NCBI RefSeq assembly: GCF_002119405.1
Contig: NZ_MTBG01000003.1
Location: 108,157-172,156 of the forward strand
Reading direction: 5' to 3'
Source: Pseudoruegeria sp. SK021
GTDB taxonomy: Bacteria; Pseudomonadota; Alphaproteobacteria; Rhodobacterales; Rhodobacteraceae
DNA: 64,000 nucleotides
Part shown: positions 55,121 to 63,836 of the stretch, piece by piece
Layout of the letters: the number at the start of each line of letters is the position of its first letter
How positions within the stretch are numbered: position 1 is the first letter of the stretch
Made by a program: the position numbers and the translations under genes
The notes under the pieces: generated by a model
The model's database searches: none
Told to the model about the DNA's origin: nothing
What the model saw: the letters and a program-made list of their open reading frames with translations, nothing else

Positions 55121-56320
55121 TCATCCCCGCGCCATGACAGCGGCAGCCGCATCCAACGCGCCCGGCCCATGCGGGATGTCCAAAGCCGTCAACCCCGCCT
55201 GAATGCTGCCTAAAACACCCATAATCATATGGGCGTTGACGTGTCCCATATGTCCAATTCGAAAGAACCCGTGCCAGTCCGGCGTGTCCGCAGGTGCCAT
55301 GCCAAGACCGATCCCAAGGGTAACCCCGGTGGTCTCGCCGACCCAATTGCGCAAGCGGGTGCCGTGCTCGGCCCCGATGCGCAGCGCGGTGACCGCATGG
55401 CTCCGCTCGGCCGGATCGGTCACGTTAATTTCGAGTGGCCCAGCCGCGCCCCATGCATCACAAGCCGCCCAAACCGCCTGCGCCAGCCGCGCATGGCGGT
55501 GCATGGCGGCGTCCAGCCCTTCCTCGTCCAGCAGAATGGTCAGCGCGGCGCGCAGCGCGAACAGATGATGCGTCGGCGCCGTGCCGCAGAAATGGTTGGG
55601 GAAATGCACCGGATCGACCCGTGGCACCCAATCCCAATACGAGCTGACCTGCGTGACGCCGGCGCGAACACCCGCGGCCTTGTCATTGAAAAAGACAAAG
55701 CCCAAGCCCGGCGGCGTCATCAGCCCCTTTTGCGAGGCCGTCACCATGACATCGACCCCCCAAGCATCCATCTCGAACCGATCACAGCCCAGTGACGCGA
55801 TGCAATCCACCATCAGCAATGCCGGATGCCCTGTGCTGTCCAGCGCGGCCCGCATCGCCGGAACATCGTTTCGGATGCCGGTCGCGGTATCGACCTGCAC
55901 CGCCAGCACCGCTTTGATCTGGTGATCGCGGTCCGCCCGCAGAACGTCGGCCAGCCGCGCAGGGTCTGCCGCACTGCGCTGTCCGAATTCCAAGGTTTCG
56001 ACCACCGCCCCGATCCGGCGCGCCATCTCGCCCCAACCCTTGGCGAAGTGACCGGTAGACAGCACCAGCACCCGATCACCCGGGTTCAGGATATTGGCGA
56101 CAGAGGCCTCCCAGACCCCGTGACCGTTCGCGATGTAGATCGCCGCGTGATGCCGTGTCTGGGCGACGCGGCGCAAATCAATGATGATCGAGGCCACCAT
56201 GTCGACCAATTCGCCGAAATAAATGTTCGGCGCGGGACGGTGCATGGCCTGAAGCACCCGGTCGGGCATCACCGACGGGCCGGGAATCGCAAGGTAGGGA
56301 CGACCATGAACGAGGGACAT
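55121..56320 (-). CDS. Alanine-glyoxylate/serine-glyoxylate-type aminotransferase
   Basis: This 399-aa PLP enzyme of the class V family begins LVHGRPYLAIPGPSVMPDRV, shows LAVQVDTATGIRND, MVDCIASLGCDRFEMD and the PLP Lys in VTASQKGLMTPPGLG, and ends in a GHMGHVNAHMI motif. It transfers amino groups between alanine or serine and glyoxylate; the exact substrate cannot be set. The ATG at 56320 was preferred to a GTG three codons before. Confidence 0.9.
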   Translation of the reverse strand: MSLVHGRPYLAIPGPSVMPDRVLQAMHRPAPNIYFGELVDMVASIIIDLRRVAQTRHHAAIYIANGHGVWEASVANILNPGDRVLVLSTGHFAKGWGEMARRIGAVVETLEFGQRSAADPARLADVLRADRDHQIKAVLAVQVDTATGIRNDVPAMRAALDSTGHPALLMVDCIASLGCDRFEMDAWGVDVMVTASQKGLMTPPGLGFVFFNDKAAGVRAGVTQVSSYWDWVPRVDPVHFPNHFCGTAPTHHLFALRAALTILLDEEGLDAAMHRHARLAQAVWAACDAWGAAGPLEINVTDPAERSHAVTALRIGAEHGTRLRNWVGETTGVTLGIGLGMAPADTPDWHGFFRIGHMGHVNAHMIMGVLGSIQAGLTALDIPHGPGALDAAAAVMARG

Positions 56321-56491
56321 ATGCGGCACACTTTCAAAGTGGAGTTGTCAATTTTCAGCTATGCCAAACAGCAACAGCCGTCAAACTCTGCAACGTTCTG
56401 ACCCAGCGTCAGCTTGAACGTGGTCCTGCACAAGACTAAACATAGGGCAACAGTGGGTCCAAGCACCCCTCCTTGTAAGGCGTTTCACCCT

Positions 56492-57172
56492 ATGGCTTTC
56501 AGCCTGAAATCCCAGTTCACCAAAATGGAACGTGGGCTGCGAAAGCGCTTCGGGCGCGATATTTCCACACCAAAAACCCGGCGCCATGCGTGGTGGCATT
56601 TTCAGATCTTGGACCACGCCTTCCTGCGGGTGTGGTGGTGGAACCTCGAAGAAATCGCCCCGGGCGTCTGGCGGTCCAATCAACCCTCGCAGGCCCGCAT
56701 CAAGCGCTATCGCGAGATGGGCATTCGCACGATCATCAACCTGCGTGGCAAGCGCAAACATTCGCCCTATTTGTTCGAGGAAGAGGCCTGCGCCAAAGAA
56801 GGGCTGATCCTTGAAGACATCACCCTAAGCGCGCGTTCTTTGGCGTCGCGCAAGGACCTGCTGGGGTTGATTGAAATCATGCGCAACGCCGAGAAGCCAA
56901 TGTTGCTGCACTGCAAGTCCGGGGCCGACCGGGCCGGGTTTGCCTCGGCGCTGTATCTGGCGATTGTCGAAGGGCGCCCCCTGCCCGAGGCGCGCAAACA
57001 TCTGCACTGGCGCTATTTGCATCTGCCGGGCGGAGATACCGATATTCTGGACCACGTGCTTGACAGTTATGAAGCCGAGACCGCGCAGGAACCGATGTCA
57101 TTGGAAGCGTGGATCACCACACGCTATGATGCGGCACGCCTGACCGAAAGCTGGAAGGCGACACGGAAATGA
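56492..57172 (+). CDS. Dual-specificity/tyrosine phosphatase-like protein
   Basis: This 226-aa protein has the phosphatase loop HCKSGADRAG (Cys141, Arg147, the CX5R pattern), with the preceding MGIRTIINLRGKRKHSPY strand typical of the fold. Its N-terminal 60 residues are basic and Trp-rich (HAWWHFQILDHAFLRVWWW), perhaps a membrane-surface segment. The gene overlaps the MsbA-like exporter by 4 nt, which suggests a lipid or envelope substrate, but this is inference. Confidence 0.85.
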   Translation: MAFSLKSQFTKMERGLRKRFGRDISTPKTRRHAWWHFQILDHAFLRVWWWNLEEIAPGVWRSNQPSQARIKRYREMGIRTIINLRGKRKHSPYLFEEEACAKEGLILEDITLSARSLASRKDLLGLIEIMRNAEKPMLLHCKSGADRAGFASALYLAIVEGRPLPEARKHLHWRYLHLPGGDTDILDHVLDSYEAETAQEPMSLEAWITTRYDAARLTESWKATRK

Positions 57173-58953
57173 GCCCACGCCCCGAAATTCCGCTGGCAAA
57201 AAGCTGGCCGCTGTTCAAATGGCTCTGGAAAGACTTCCTGCGCCCCTACCGCATGTTGATGGCAGGGGCCTTTGTCCTGATGACCATCGAAGGCAGTACC
57301 GCCGGCGCACTCAGCTACGTCCTGAAACCGATGTTCGACAAAGTCTTCGTTGACGGCGACCAATCGGCGATGAAATGGGTCGGCATGGCCATTCTGGCGA
57401 TCTTTTTGACCCGTGCAATCACAGGCATGGCCCAAAAACTGCTGATGACCTATATCGGGCAACACTCGGTCGCCGATATCCAGTACCGGCTGTTGCAGCA
57501 CGTCATGCAACTGGACACCACCTTTCACTCGGTCCACCCTCCGGGCCACTTGATGTCCCGGGTACAGGGCGATGTCGGCGGCGTTTCCACGATCTGGAGC
57601 GCGCTGATCCAAGGTTTGGGCCGGGACGTGGTTGCGGTAATCTCACTGATCGGCGTTGCCTTGTACATGGATTGGGCTTGGACCTTGATTGCCTTGATCG
57701 GTGTGCCAATCACAATTGCGCCGATTATTCTGGCACAGCGCTTTGTCCGGTCGCAGTCGCGCGCAGCCCGGGAACTGGCCGGTCAGGTCGGCACCCGACT
57801 GGACGAGGTGTTCCACGGCATCACTCAGATCAAGCTGAACTCCCTCGAGCGCTATCAGTCGCTGCGGTATAACACGCTGCGCCGACGGTCGATTGCGCTG
57901 GCGATGCGCACCGGAGCCGGACGCGCCTTGATCCCCGGCATGGTCGATATCATGGCCGGTGCGGGCTTCGTTGCTGTTTTGTATTTCGGCGGCAATGAGA
58001 TCATTAGCGGCGAAAAAACCATCGGCGAATTCATGAGTTTCTTCACCGCCATGACCCTTGCGTTTGAACCGTTGCGCCGATTGGCCAATCTGGGCGGGTC
58101 ATGGCAGACGGCGGCGGCAAGTCTGGAACGGGTGCAGGCGCTGTTTGAAACCAAGCCCTCGATCACCACACCGGCCCTCCCGGCCCGGCACGACGTGGAA
58201 CGGCCCGAAATCCGCTTCGACGATGTGCATCTGGCCTATGGCGACCTGCCGGTTCTCAGAGGCGCCAGCTTCGTCGCCGAGGCCGGAAAAACCACGGCCT
58301 TGGTGGGGGCTTCTGGCGCGGGCAAAAGCACGATCTTTAATGTGCTGACCCGGCTGATCGACCCCAATACCGGCGATGTCCTGTTGGGCGGCGTCTCAAC
58401 CCGGCAGCTCGAACTCAGCGCATTGCGGGGACAGTTTTCCGTGGTGACACAGGATGCGCTGCTGTTCGACGAAACCTTGCGCGAGAATATCCTGCTAGGC
58501 CGCACCGATGTCAGCGAGGCGCAACTGAACGAGGTTCTGCAAGCTGCTCATGTCAGCGAATTCCTGCCCCAGTTGCCGAAAGGGCTGGACAGCGAAGCCG
58601 GACCGCGCGGTTCAAACCTGTCGGGCGGGCAACGTCAGCGGGTCGCCATTGCGCGGGCGCTGCTGCGCGACACGCCGGTCCTGCTGTTGGACGAGGCGAC
58701 TTCGGCATTGGATACCCGGTCGGAAAGCGTGGTGCAGGCCGCCATTGACCGTCTCAGCTCCGGGCGCACCACCTTGGTCATCGCCCACCGCCTGTCGACG
58801 ATCCGCAATGCCGACAAGATTTTGGTGATGGATTACGGACAGGTCGTCGAGCAAGGCACCCATGACGAACTGTTGGACAAGGGCGGGATGTACAGCGATC
58901 TCTACAGGCTGCAATTCCGGTCCAAACAAGACCCCGACGCCAACACCGACTAA
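57169..58953 (+). CDS. MsbA-like ABC exporter (lipid A/lipid transport)
   Basis: This 594-aa half-size exporter has six N-terminal membrane helices and a C-terminal ATPase with Walker A GASGAGKST, Q loop VVTQDALLFDETLRENI, signature LSGGQRQRVAIARAL and Walker B VLLLDEATSALDT, then the H loop IAHRLST. Members of this type flip lipid A core or other amphiphiles. The start is coupled to the phosphatase gene by a 4-nt overlap, and its stop overlaps a glycosyltransferase tail to tail. Confidence 0.9.
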   Translation: MSPRPEIPLAKSWPLFKWLWKDFLRPYRMLMAGAFVLMTIEGSTAGALSYVLKPMFDKVFVDGDQSAMKWVGMAILAIFLTRAITGMAQKLLMTYIGQHSVADIQYRLLQHVMQLDTTFHSVHPPGHLMSRVQGDVGGVSTIWSALIQGLGRDVVAVISLIGVALYMDWAWTLIALIGVPITIAPIILAQRFVRSQSRAARELAGQVGTRLDEVFHGITQIKLNSLERYQSLRYNTLRRRSIALAMRTGAGRALIPGMVDIMAGAGFVAVLYFGGNEIISGEKTIGEFMSFFTAMTLAFEPLRRLANLGGSWQTAAASLERVQALFETKPSITTPALPARHDVERPEIRFDDVHLAYGDLPVLRGASFVAEAGKTTALVGASGAGKSTIFNVLTRLIDPNTGDVLLGGVSTRQLELSALRGQFSVVTQDALLFDETLRENILLGRTDVSEAQLNEVLQAAHVSEFLPQLPKGLDSEAGPRGSNLSGGQRQRVAIARALLRDTPVLLLDEATSALDTRSESVVQAAIDRLSSGRTTLVIAHRLSTIRNADKILVMDYGQVVEQGTHDELLDKGGMYSDLYRLQFRSKQDPDANTD

Positions 58954-59636
58954 GTGGCGTCGTAATCCTTAGCGAGGGTTGCGGCGTCCAGACCGGTGCG
59001 GAAGCGTGCCAATCTCAGCAGGTTCGCGGTGCTCTGTCGCAGCCAGCCATTGCGCTGATAGCGGTCCGCCCCCGTGGCGGCCGTGGCTGGCAGCGGCGTC
59101 ATCCGGCCTTTCAGACGTTGGGCCAGAACCACGTCCTCCATCAGGGGCAAGTCGGGATAACCGCCGACCGCATCCAAAAGCGTCCGTGCAATCACCAGCC
59201 CCTGATCGCCATAAGGCAGACCAAACAGCCGCGCCCGGGCATTGCCGCCCGCAGCAACCACCCGTGGCCCCAATCCTGTGGCCCGGAACTTTAACGAAAA
59301 ATATCCCGCCCTGTCGCTGCCCTTTTCTAAATGCGCGGCAACGGCCTTTGACCACCCATCGGACAGGTGGGTATCGGCGTGCAGCACCATCACCCACGGG
59401 GCGGTGGCCTGTGCCACCCCACGCCCGATCTGCGCCCCACGCCCCGGCGCACCCGTGACAAGCCGCGCCCCGGATGCGGCGGCGATCGCGTGGGTTGCAT
59501 CCTGCGATCCACCATCGCTGATGATCAGATCGCGCAGCAACCCGCCGGACACCCCTTCCATCAGGCATGCCAGTGTTTCCGGCAAATCACTGGCAGCATT
59601 CAACGTCGGAATGACAACACTTACAGGAGCGGGCAT
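58950..59636 (-). CDS. Family 2 glycosyltransferase (TIGR04283-like)
   Basis: This 228-aa protein has SVVIPTLNAASDLPETLACL at the start, DLIISDGGSQDATHAI, GRGAQIGRGVAQA and VMVLHADTHLSDGW (a DxD-type motif). The size and GRGAQ pattern match the TIGR04283 subfamily. The acceptor is unknown. The ATG at 59636 is where the fold begins; convergent overlap with the exporter is 4 nt. Confidence 0.88.
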   Translation of the reverse strand: MPAPVSVVIPTLNAASDLPETLACLMEGVSGGLLRDLIISDGGSQDATHAIAAASGARLVTGAPGRGAQIGRGVAQATAPWVMVLHADTHLSDGWSKAVAAHLEKGSDRAGYFSLKFRATGLGPRVVAAGGNARARLFGLPYGDQGLVIARTLLDAVGGYPDLPLMEDVVLAQRLKGRMTPLPATAATGADRYQRNGWLRQSTANLLRLARFRTGLDAATLAKDYDAT

Positions 59637-59702
59637 GGCAGGCCTTTCGCCAGAGGACACCGGTGCTATATGTCACCAAAGACTTAGAAGGAAGCGCACA
59701 GC

Positions 59703-60449
59703 ATGACCTCGAACCGGCAGCTTTTCGACATCACCGGCAGCGACCGCGACGGGTTTCTGCAAGGGCTGGTGACCAATGATGTGGCAGGGCTGAAAGACGG
59801 GCTGGTCTATGCCGCCCTGCTAAGCCCGCAGGGCAAATATTTGGCTGACTTTTTTCTGGTGCCGCAAGACGGCAGCATCGGACTGGACGTGAAAGCCGAT
59901 CTTGCGCAAGGGTTGCTGCGCCGTCTGACCATGTACCGCCTGCGGGCCGATGTGCAGATCACGCCGTCGCCGGTGCAGGTCACCTGCGGCGTGGGTCCGG
60001 TACCTGCCGGTGCCTTTGCCGATCCGCGCGATCCGGCGCTTGGCTGGCGCGCCTATGGCCCTGCGGTGCCCGAAGCCACCGATCCGGTGGATTGGGACGC
60101 CATTCGGGTGCAAAATTTGATCCCGGAAACTGGTATTGAATTGATCCCGGACAGCACCTTCATTCTGGAAGCCGGCTTTGATCGTCTGTCTGGGGTCGAT
60201 TTTCGCAAAGGCTGCTATGTCGGGCAAGAAGTCACGGCGCGGATGCGCCACAAGACCGAATTGCGCAAAGGTCTGGTCCGGGTCCGAGTGGATGGAACGG
60301 CACCGATCGGCACCGAGATCACCAAGGACGGCAAAGCTGCGGGCACACTTTACACGCAGTCCGGCGGCTATGGCATTGCCTATCTGCGTTTCGATCGCAG
60401 CCAAGGCACCCTGACCGCAGCAGATGCCACGGTTCACACGATAGACTGA
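59703..60449 (+). CDS. ygfZ: Folate-binding Fe-S repair protein YgfZ
   Basis: This 248-aa protein has the YgfZ signature KGCYVGQEVTARMRHK near residue 172 and the tetrahydrofolate-binding fold of aminomethyltransferases. YgfZ helps repair or assemble Fe-S enzymes such as MiaB. It is divergent from the glycosyltransferase gene (67 bp apart) and followed by a strong hairpin. Confidence 0.93.
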   Translation: MTSNRQLFDITGSDRDGFLQGLVTNDVAGLKDGLVYAALLSPQGKYLADFFLVPQDGSIGLDVKADLAQGLLRRLTMYRLRADVQITPSPVQVTCGVGPVPAGAFADPRDPALGWRAYGPAVPEATDPVDWDAIRVQNLIPETGIELIPDSTFILEAGFDRLSGVDFRKGCYVGQEVTARMRHKTELRKGLVRVRVDGTAPIGTEITKDGKAAGTLYTQSGGYGIAYLRFDRSQGTLTAADATVHTID

Positions 60450-60473
60450 TTGGCCGCTGCCGCGACCAGCGCA

Positions 60474-60499
60474 GGCTCCGCTCTGATGAGAGCGGAGCC
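60474..60499. terminator. Bidirectional terminator-like hairpin after ygfZ
   Basis: An 11-bp perfect stem (GGCTCCGCTCT/AGAGCGGAGCC) with loop GATG lies between the convergent ygfZ and DUF1523 genes. No T tract follows on either strand. Confidence 0.6.
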
Positions 60500-60507
60500 G
60501 TAGCCCC

Positions 60508-61167
60508 TCAGCCGAAGGTTTCGACCCACCACTCCCGGAATCGCTGACGGCGTCCCCGGAACTTCTTGGCTCGGGCATCAACCCGATCGCCAGCGTCGTC
60601 GAACGCGTCGGCCACATCCGCAACAACCGGATCAACCCGATTGGCCCAGAACCGCTTGAGCACACTGCGGACGAACAGCGCCAGTGCCAAAAGCCCGCCC
60701 AGAACCAAAATCTTGATCCACGGAATGGTGCTGACATCGGGGCTGTCGACCGCTTTCAGTGACAGCACGTTGGGATAAATTGAGAACAGCTGATTGCGCC
60801 AGCCATAATGCTTGATGAGCACCCATTGCGGCGCTTGACTGGTCGAAACCAGATCGGCGGCCCGGGCCTGGATGTCAGCCGAGTTGAACTTGTAATAAGG
60901 CGGCCAACCCCAGCCGGTATCTTCGTTGCGGTACACGATGGTGCCGCCGCCTTCGCGAATGGCGCTGATGAATTTCACGTCGCGATTGTTGGTGGTCGCG
61001 TCCGCCGGCTCTGAGCCGCCCCAAAACAGACCGTTATTGCCAATCTCGACCCGGCGCACTTCGTTCTCGACGATGCGGACCACATCATTGCTGGGCAGGG
61101 TATAATGCAAAAACCCACCGATCAGCAGCGCCACGAGGGCCAGAAACGTCCATTTGATGTAAGTCAT
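60508..61167 (-). CDS. DUF1523 family membrane protein
   Basis: This 219-aa protein has an N-terminal helix (FLALVALLIGGFLHYTLP), a soluble part with RRVEIGNNGLFWGGSEPAD and RNEDTGWGWPPYYKFNSADI, a second helix (IPWIKILVLGGLLALALFV), and a basic C-terminal tail. The pattern matches DUF1523, found mainly in Rhodobacterales; its role is unknown. It follows a small membrane protein 7 bp away on the same strand. Confidence 0.85.
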   Translation of the reverse strand: MTYIKWTFLALVALLIGGFLHYTLPSNDVVRIVENEVRRVEIGNNGLFWGGSEPADATTNNRDVKFISAIREGGGTIVYRNEDTGWGWPPYYKFNSADIQARAADLVSTSQAPQWVLIKHYGWRNQLFSIYPNVLSLKAVDSPDVSTIPWIKILVLGGLLALALFVRSVLKRFWANRVDPVVADVADAFDDAGDRVDARAKKFRGRRQRFREWWVETFG

Positions 61168-61174
61168 CGGTCTC

Positions 61175-61438
61175 TCACTTGAAATTGCTCAGATAAATCG
61201 TCACCGCAAGGGCGCCCCATGGCCCTAGATATACCGTAACGGCCAGCCATCGCCAGATCCGCGCACCATAGGCGCGAACGCCGGCCTCTACAAACGCCGT
61301 CCGCTCGCGATCGGTTGCCGAGGCATTGTAGTCACGCTCCAGTGTCTCGCGTTTGACCTGCCGCAGATACAGGTAGACACAGACATAGACCACAGTCTGG
61401 GGGATCAACATCATGGCGAATAAGCGCAGGAAGGCCAT
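61175..61438 (-). CDS. Small membrane protein of unknown function
   Basis: This 87-aa protein has two hydrophobic segments (FLRLFAMMLIPQTVVYVCVYLY and WRWLAVTVYLGPWGALAVTI) separated by a charged linker. It precedes the DUF1523 gene by 7 bp, so the two are one unit. The start at 61438 was chosen because the hydrophobic segment begins there. Confidence 0.7.
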   Translation of the reverse strand: MAFLRLFAMMLIPQTVVYVCVYLYLRQVKRETLERDYNASATDRERTAFVEAGVRAYGARIWRWLAVTVYLGPWGALAVTIYLSNFK

Positions 61439-61598
61439 TGCCTGTCTCCAATCGGTGATCGCCGCTGTTCCCGGGGCCGGTGTGCTCCGTCCCGCTCTAT
61501 AAATCAGTTCAAGTGCGGTGCCGTCAAATGCTGCGACAGTTGACGCCCGCCGCCGAACCCCGCACCATCGACGCCACACCAGTCAAGGACCATGCGCG

Positions 61599-62594
61599 AT
61601 GCAGACCGGACCCCGCAATCTAATCACCGATGTGCCCGGATTGTTGGTCGGAAACGCCAGCGATGCCGCGCTGCGCTCTGGCGTGACAGTTCTGACCGCC
61701 GCAGCACCGTTTACTGCCGCCGTGCAGGTCATGGGCGGCGCCCCCGGCACAACCGAGACCGACCTTCTGGCGCCGGACAAATTGGTAACGCAGGTCGATG
61801 CGCTGGTCCTATCCGGTGGTTCGGCCTTTGGGCTGGCCGCCGCCGATGGGGTTCGCCAGGCCTTGCGCCAACAAGGCCGTGGTTTTGCGGTTGGGTCGCA
61901 AACCGTGCCCATCGTTCCCGGCGCAATTCTGTTCGACTTGCTCAATGGCGGCGACAAGACGTGGACCGTCAATCCATACGGCACACTCGGGGCCCGTGCG
62001 CTGGCCGCTGCCGCCACCGACTTCGCCCTTGGCAGCGCCGGTGCCGGGACCGGCGCCACCACGGCCACCCTGAAAGGCGGGCTCGGCTCGGCCTCGGCAC
62101 GGGTCGGTGCCATCACAATCGGCGCATTGGTTGCGGTCAATGCCGTCGGCTCGGTCACGGTCGGTGATAGCGCCCAATTTTGGGCCGCCCCCTTCGAGAT
62201 TGGCGCAGAATTCGGGGGACTTGGCGTCTGCCCGGATCTGGCCCCGGTCGAGTTGCCGCGCCTCAATGTCTCCCCCGGCGAAGCCACGACCATTGCCATC
62301 ATCGCCACCGATGCCGATCTGACCCAAGCCCAAGCCACCCGGTTGGCAACCGCGGCCCATGACGGGCTGGCCCGCGCGATCGTGCCGTCCCACAGCCTTG
62401 TCGACGGCGATCTGGTGTTTGCGGCAGCGACCGGCACTCAGCCCTTGCCCGACCCGCTGGAAACGCCGTTTCAGTTGGGGCATGTCGCAGCGCTGTGTTT
62501 GTCCCGCGCCGTGGCCCGGGCGATCTATCAGGCGACATCCGCCCCCGGCGATGTGAAACCAAGCTGGCAAAGCCGGTTCGGTTCCCCGCCCTGA
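61599..62594 (+). CDS. P1 family peptidase (DmpA/NylC-like)
   Basis: This 331-aa N-terminal-nucleophile hydrolase has GNASDAALRSGVTVL, LSGGSAFGLAAADGVRQALR, GAGTGATTATLKGGLGSASA, and the cleavage region PGEATTIAIIATDADLTQAQ with candidate nucleophile Thr230. The chain cuts itself to make the active enzyme, which removes N-terminal residues from peptides or hydrolyses amides. In NylC the residue before the nucleophile is Asn; here it is Ala229. It is divergent from the small membrane protein gene. Confidence 0.87.
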   Translation: MQTGPRNLITDVPGLLVGNASDAALRSGVTVLTAAAPFTAAVQVMGGAPGTTETDLLAPDKLVTQVDALVLSGGSAFGLAAADGVRQALRQQGRGFAVGSQTVPIVPGAILFDLLNGGDKTWTVNPYGTLGARALAAAATDFALGSAGAGTGATTATLKGGLGSASARVGAITIGALVAVNAVGSVTVGDSAQFWAAPFEIGAEFGGLGVCPDLAPVELPRLNVSPGEATTIAIIATDADLTQAQATRLATAAHDGLARAIVPSHSLVDGDLVFAAATGTQPLPDPLETPFQLGHVAALCLSRAVARAIYQATSAPGDVKPSWQSRFGSPP

Positions 62595-62606
62595 CGGGAC
62601 CCGGTG

Positions 62607-63404
62607 TTACAGGCCCAACAGGTTACGCGTCAGCGGGGCATCCGGGCTCTCCAGCCCGTCCAGAATATCAAAATGATGACAGCCGGGCGCGATTCGCAAC
62701 GGAGCCGACCACGCCTCGGCCTGCCAGCGCGCCTGATCCAGAAAGGCCGGGCGTTCTTCGGCCCCGACCCAGACGGTCACTGGCAGGCCCGGATAGGGTC
62801 TGTGCAGGGTCGGACTTTCTGCGGCAGCCTCGGGCGGATCAAGGCGCAGGGCGTTATTCATCTGTAACGGCACCAACGGACGCAAATCACTGACCGGCGA
62901 GATCGGCACCACATGCGCAACCCGGGCAAGCACGGCTGCCTCAAGGGGACCAGTCGCCATCGCCATACGCGACACCAACTGCCCGCCCGCAGAATGCCCC
63001 GCAAGCCGGATTGGTCCGGCGACCATGGCTGCTGCGGCGTGGATTGCCGCCGCGATCTCTTGCGTGATCGCGCTGATCCGGGCCTCAGGCGCAAGGGTAT
63101 AGGACGGAATCGCCACGGCCCAATCCGCCAACGTCGCACCGCGGGAAAAATGTGACCAGTCACTGCGGTGAAACTTGTGCCAGAACCCGCCATGAACAAA
63201 CACGAGCAGTCCACATGGCCGGCCCTGCGGTAGAAACAGATCGAAACTCTGCCGTTCCGCCGCCCCATAGGGCAGGTTCAGCCGCGCCCGGCCGATATCC
63301 GCCTGCAACTGGCGCCAAACCTGCGCGTCGTCTGCCCAACGCTCGGGATAAGCGGCGCCATCGGGGATAAAGGGAATGTTGGCATAGGCAAGATCGATGG
63401 ACAA
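62607..63404 (-). CDS. Alpha/beta-hydrolase (kynurenine-formamidase-like esterase)
   Basis: This about 265-aa hydrolase has VFVHGGFWHKFHRSDWSHF with an oxyanion HGG motif, the nucleophile Ser in LAGHSAGGQL, and the catalytic His in CHHFDILDGL. Small esterases like this include bacterial arylformamidase; the substrate is not certain. The start is a TTG at 63404, preceded by GGAG at good spacing; a TTG at 63422 gives six more residues. A hexanucleotide repeat lies upstream. Confidence 0.85.
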   Translation of the reverse strand: MSIDLAYANIPFIPDGAAYPERWADDAQVWRQLQADIGRARLNLPYGAAERQSFDLFLPQGRPCGLLVFVHGGFWHKFHRSDWSHFSRGATLADWAVAIPSYTLAPEARISAITQEIAAAIHAAAAMVAGPIRLAGHSAGGQLVSRMAMATGPLEAAVLARVAHVVPISPVSDLRPLVPLQMNNALRLDPPEAAAESPTLHRPYPGLPVTVWVGAEERPAFLDQARWQAEAWSAPLRIAPGCHHFDILDGLESPDAPLTRNLLGL

Positions 63405-63460
63405 CGAGAGACGCTCCGGCAAGGGGTTTGCTGCGCACCCTGCCCGCGATCCACGACAGA

Positions 63461-63492
<32 letters not shown>

Positions 63493-63776
63493 AGCGCACT
63501 CAGGGGTCAAAACACCAGCACAAAGCTAGGGTGGTCACGTTGCACGGGTCAATCCCCTGTCAGATATCTGAACGCTAAAGCACAGGTGACAACCGTTGCA
63601 CCCGCCTCACGGCGGTGTTGGCGCTGATGATCAGCGCAGCCGCTGCCAATAAGACCAACCTGTTCGGTAATGGTGGTGCTCGGGACCGGGTGGGGTGAAG
63701 GCGATTTTTCGGGTGAAACCCGGTTCTTCGCATTCGACACGATCAATAGCTGAGCCCACTCTCGATGGAGCAAAAT
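63493..63776. other. Intergenic region with a possible 52-codon frame
   Basis: No convincing gene. A minus-strand frame (63575-63733, ATG start) would encode a 52-aa basic peptide with a hydrophobic core RLVLLAAAALIISANTAV, but no ribosome-binding site precedes it. The rest shows no RNA gene or repeat that I can recognise. Confidence 0.4.
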
Positions 63777-63812
63777 AAACCCAGCCCGCGAAAGATTTCG
63801 CGGGCTGGGTTT
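63777..63812 (-). terminator. Strong terminator of the right-edge gene
   Basis: A 17-bp perfect stem (AAACCCAGCCCGCGAAA paired with TTTCGCGGGCTGGGTTT) and a minimal loop lies just past the last gene. On the minus strand it ends in GGGTTTATTTTG, a good T-rich tail. Confidence 0.9.
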
Positions 63813-63836
63813 AGATTTAAATCGCGGCGGGGGCGC

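Noticed and set aside
63575..63733. 52-codon frame with a hydrophobic core
   Set aside because: No ribosome-binding site and very short; kept only as a note in the intergenic entry.
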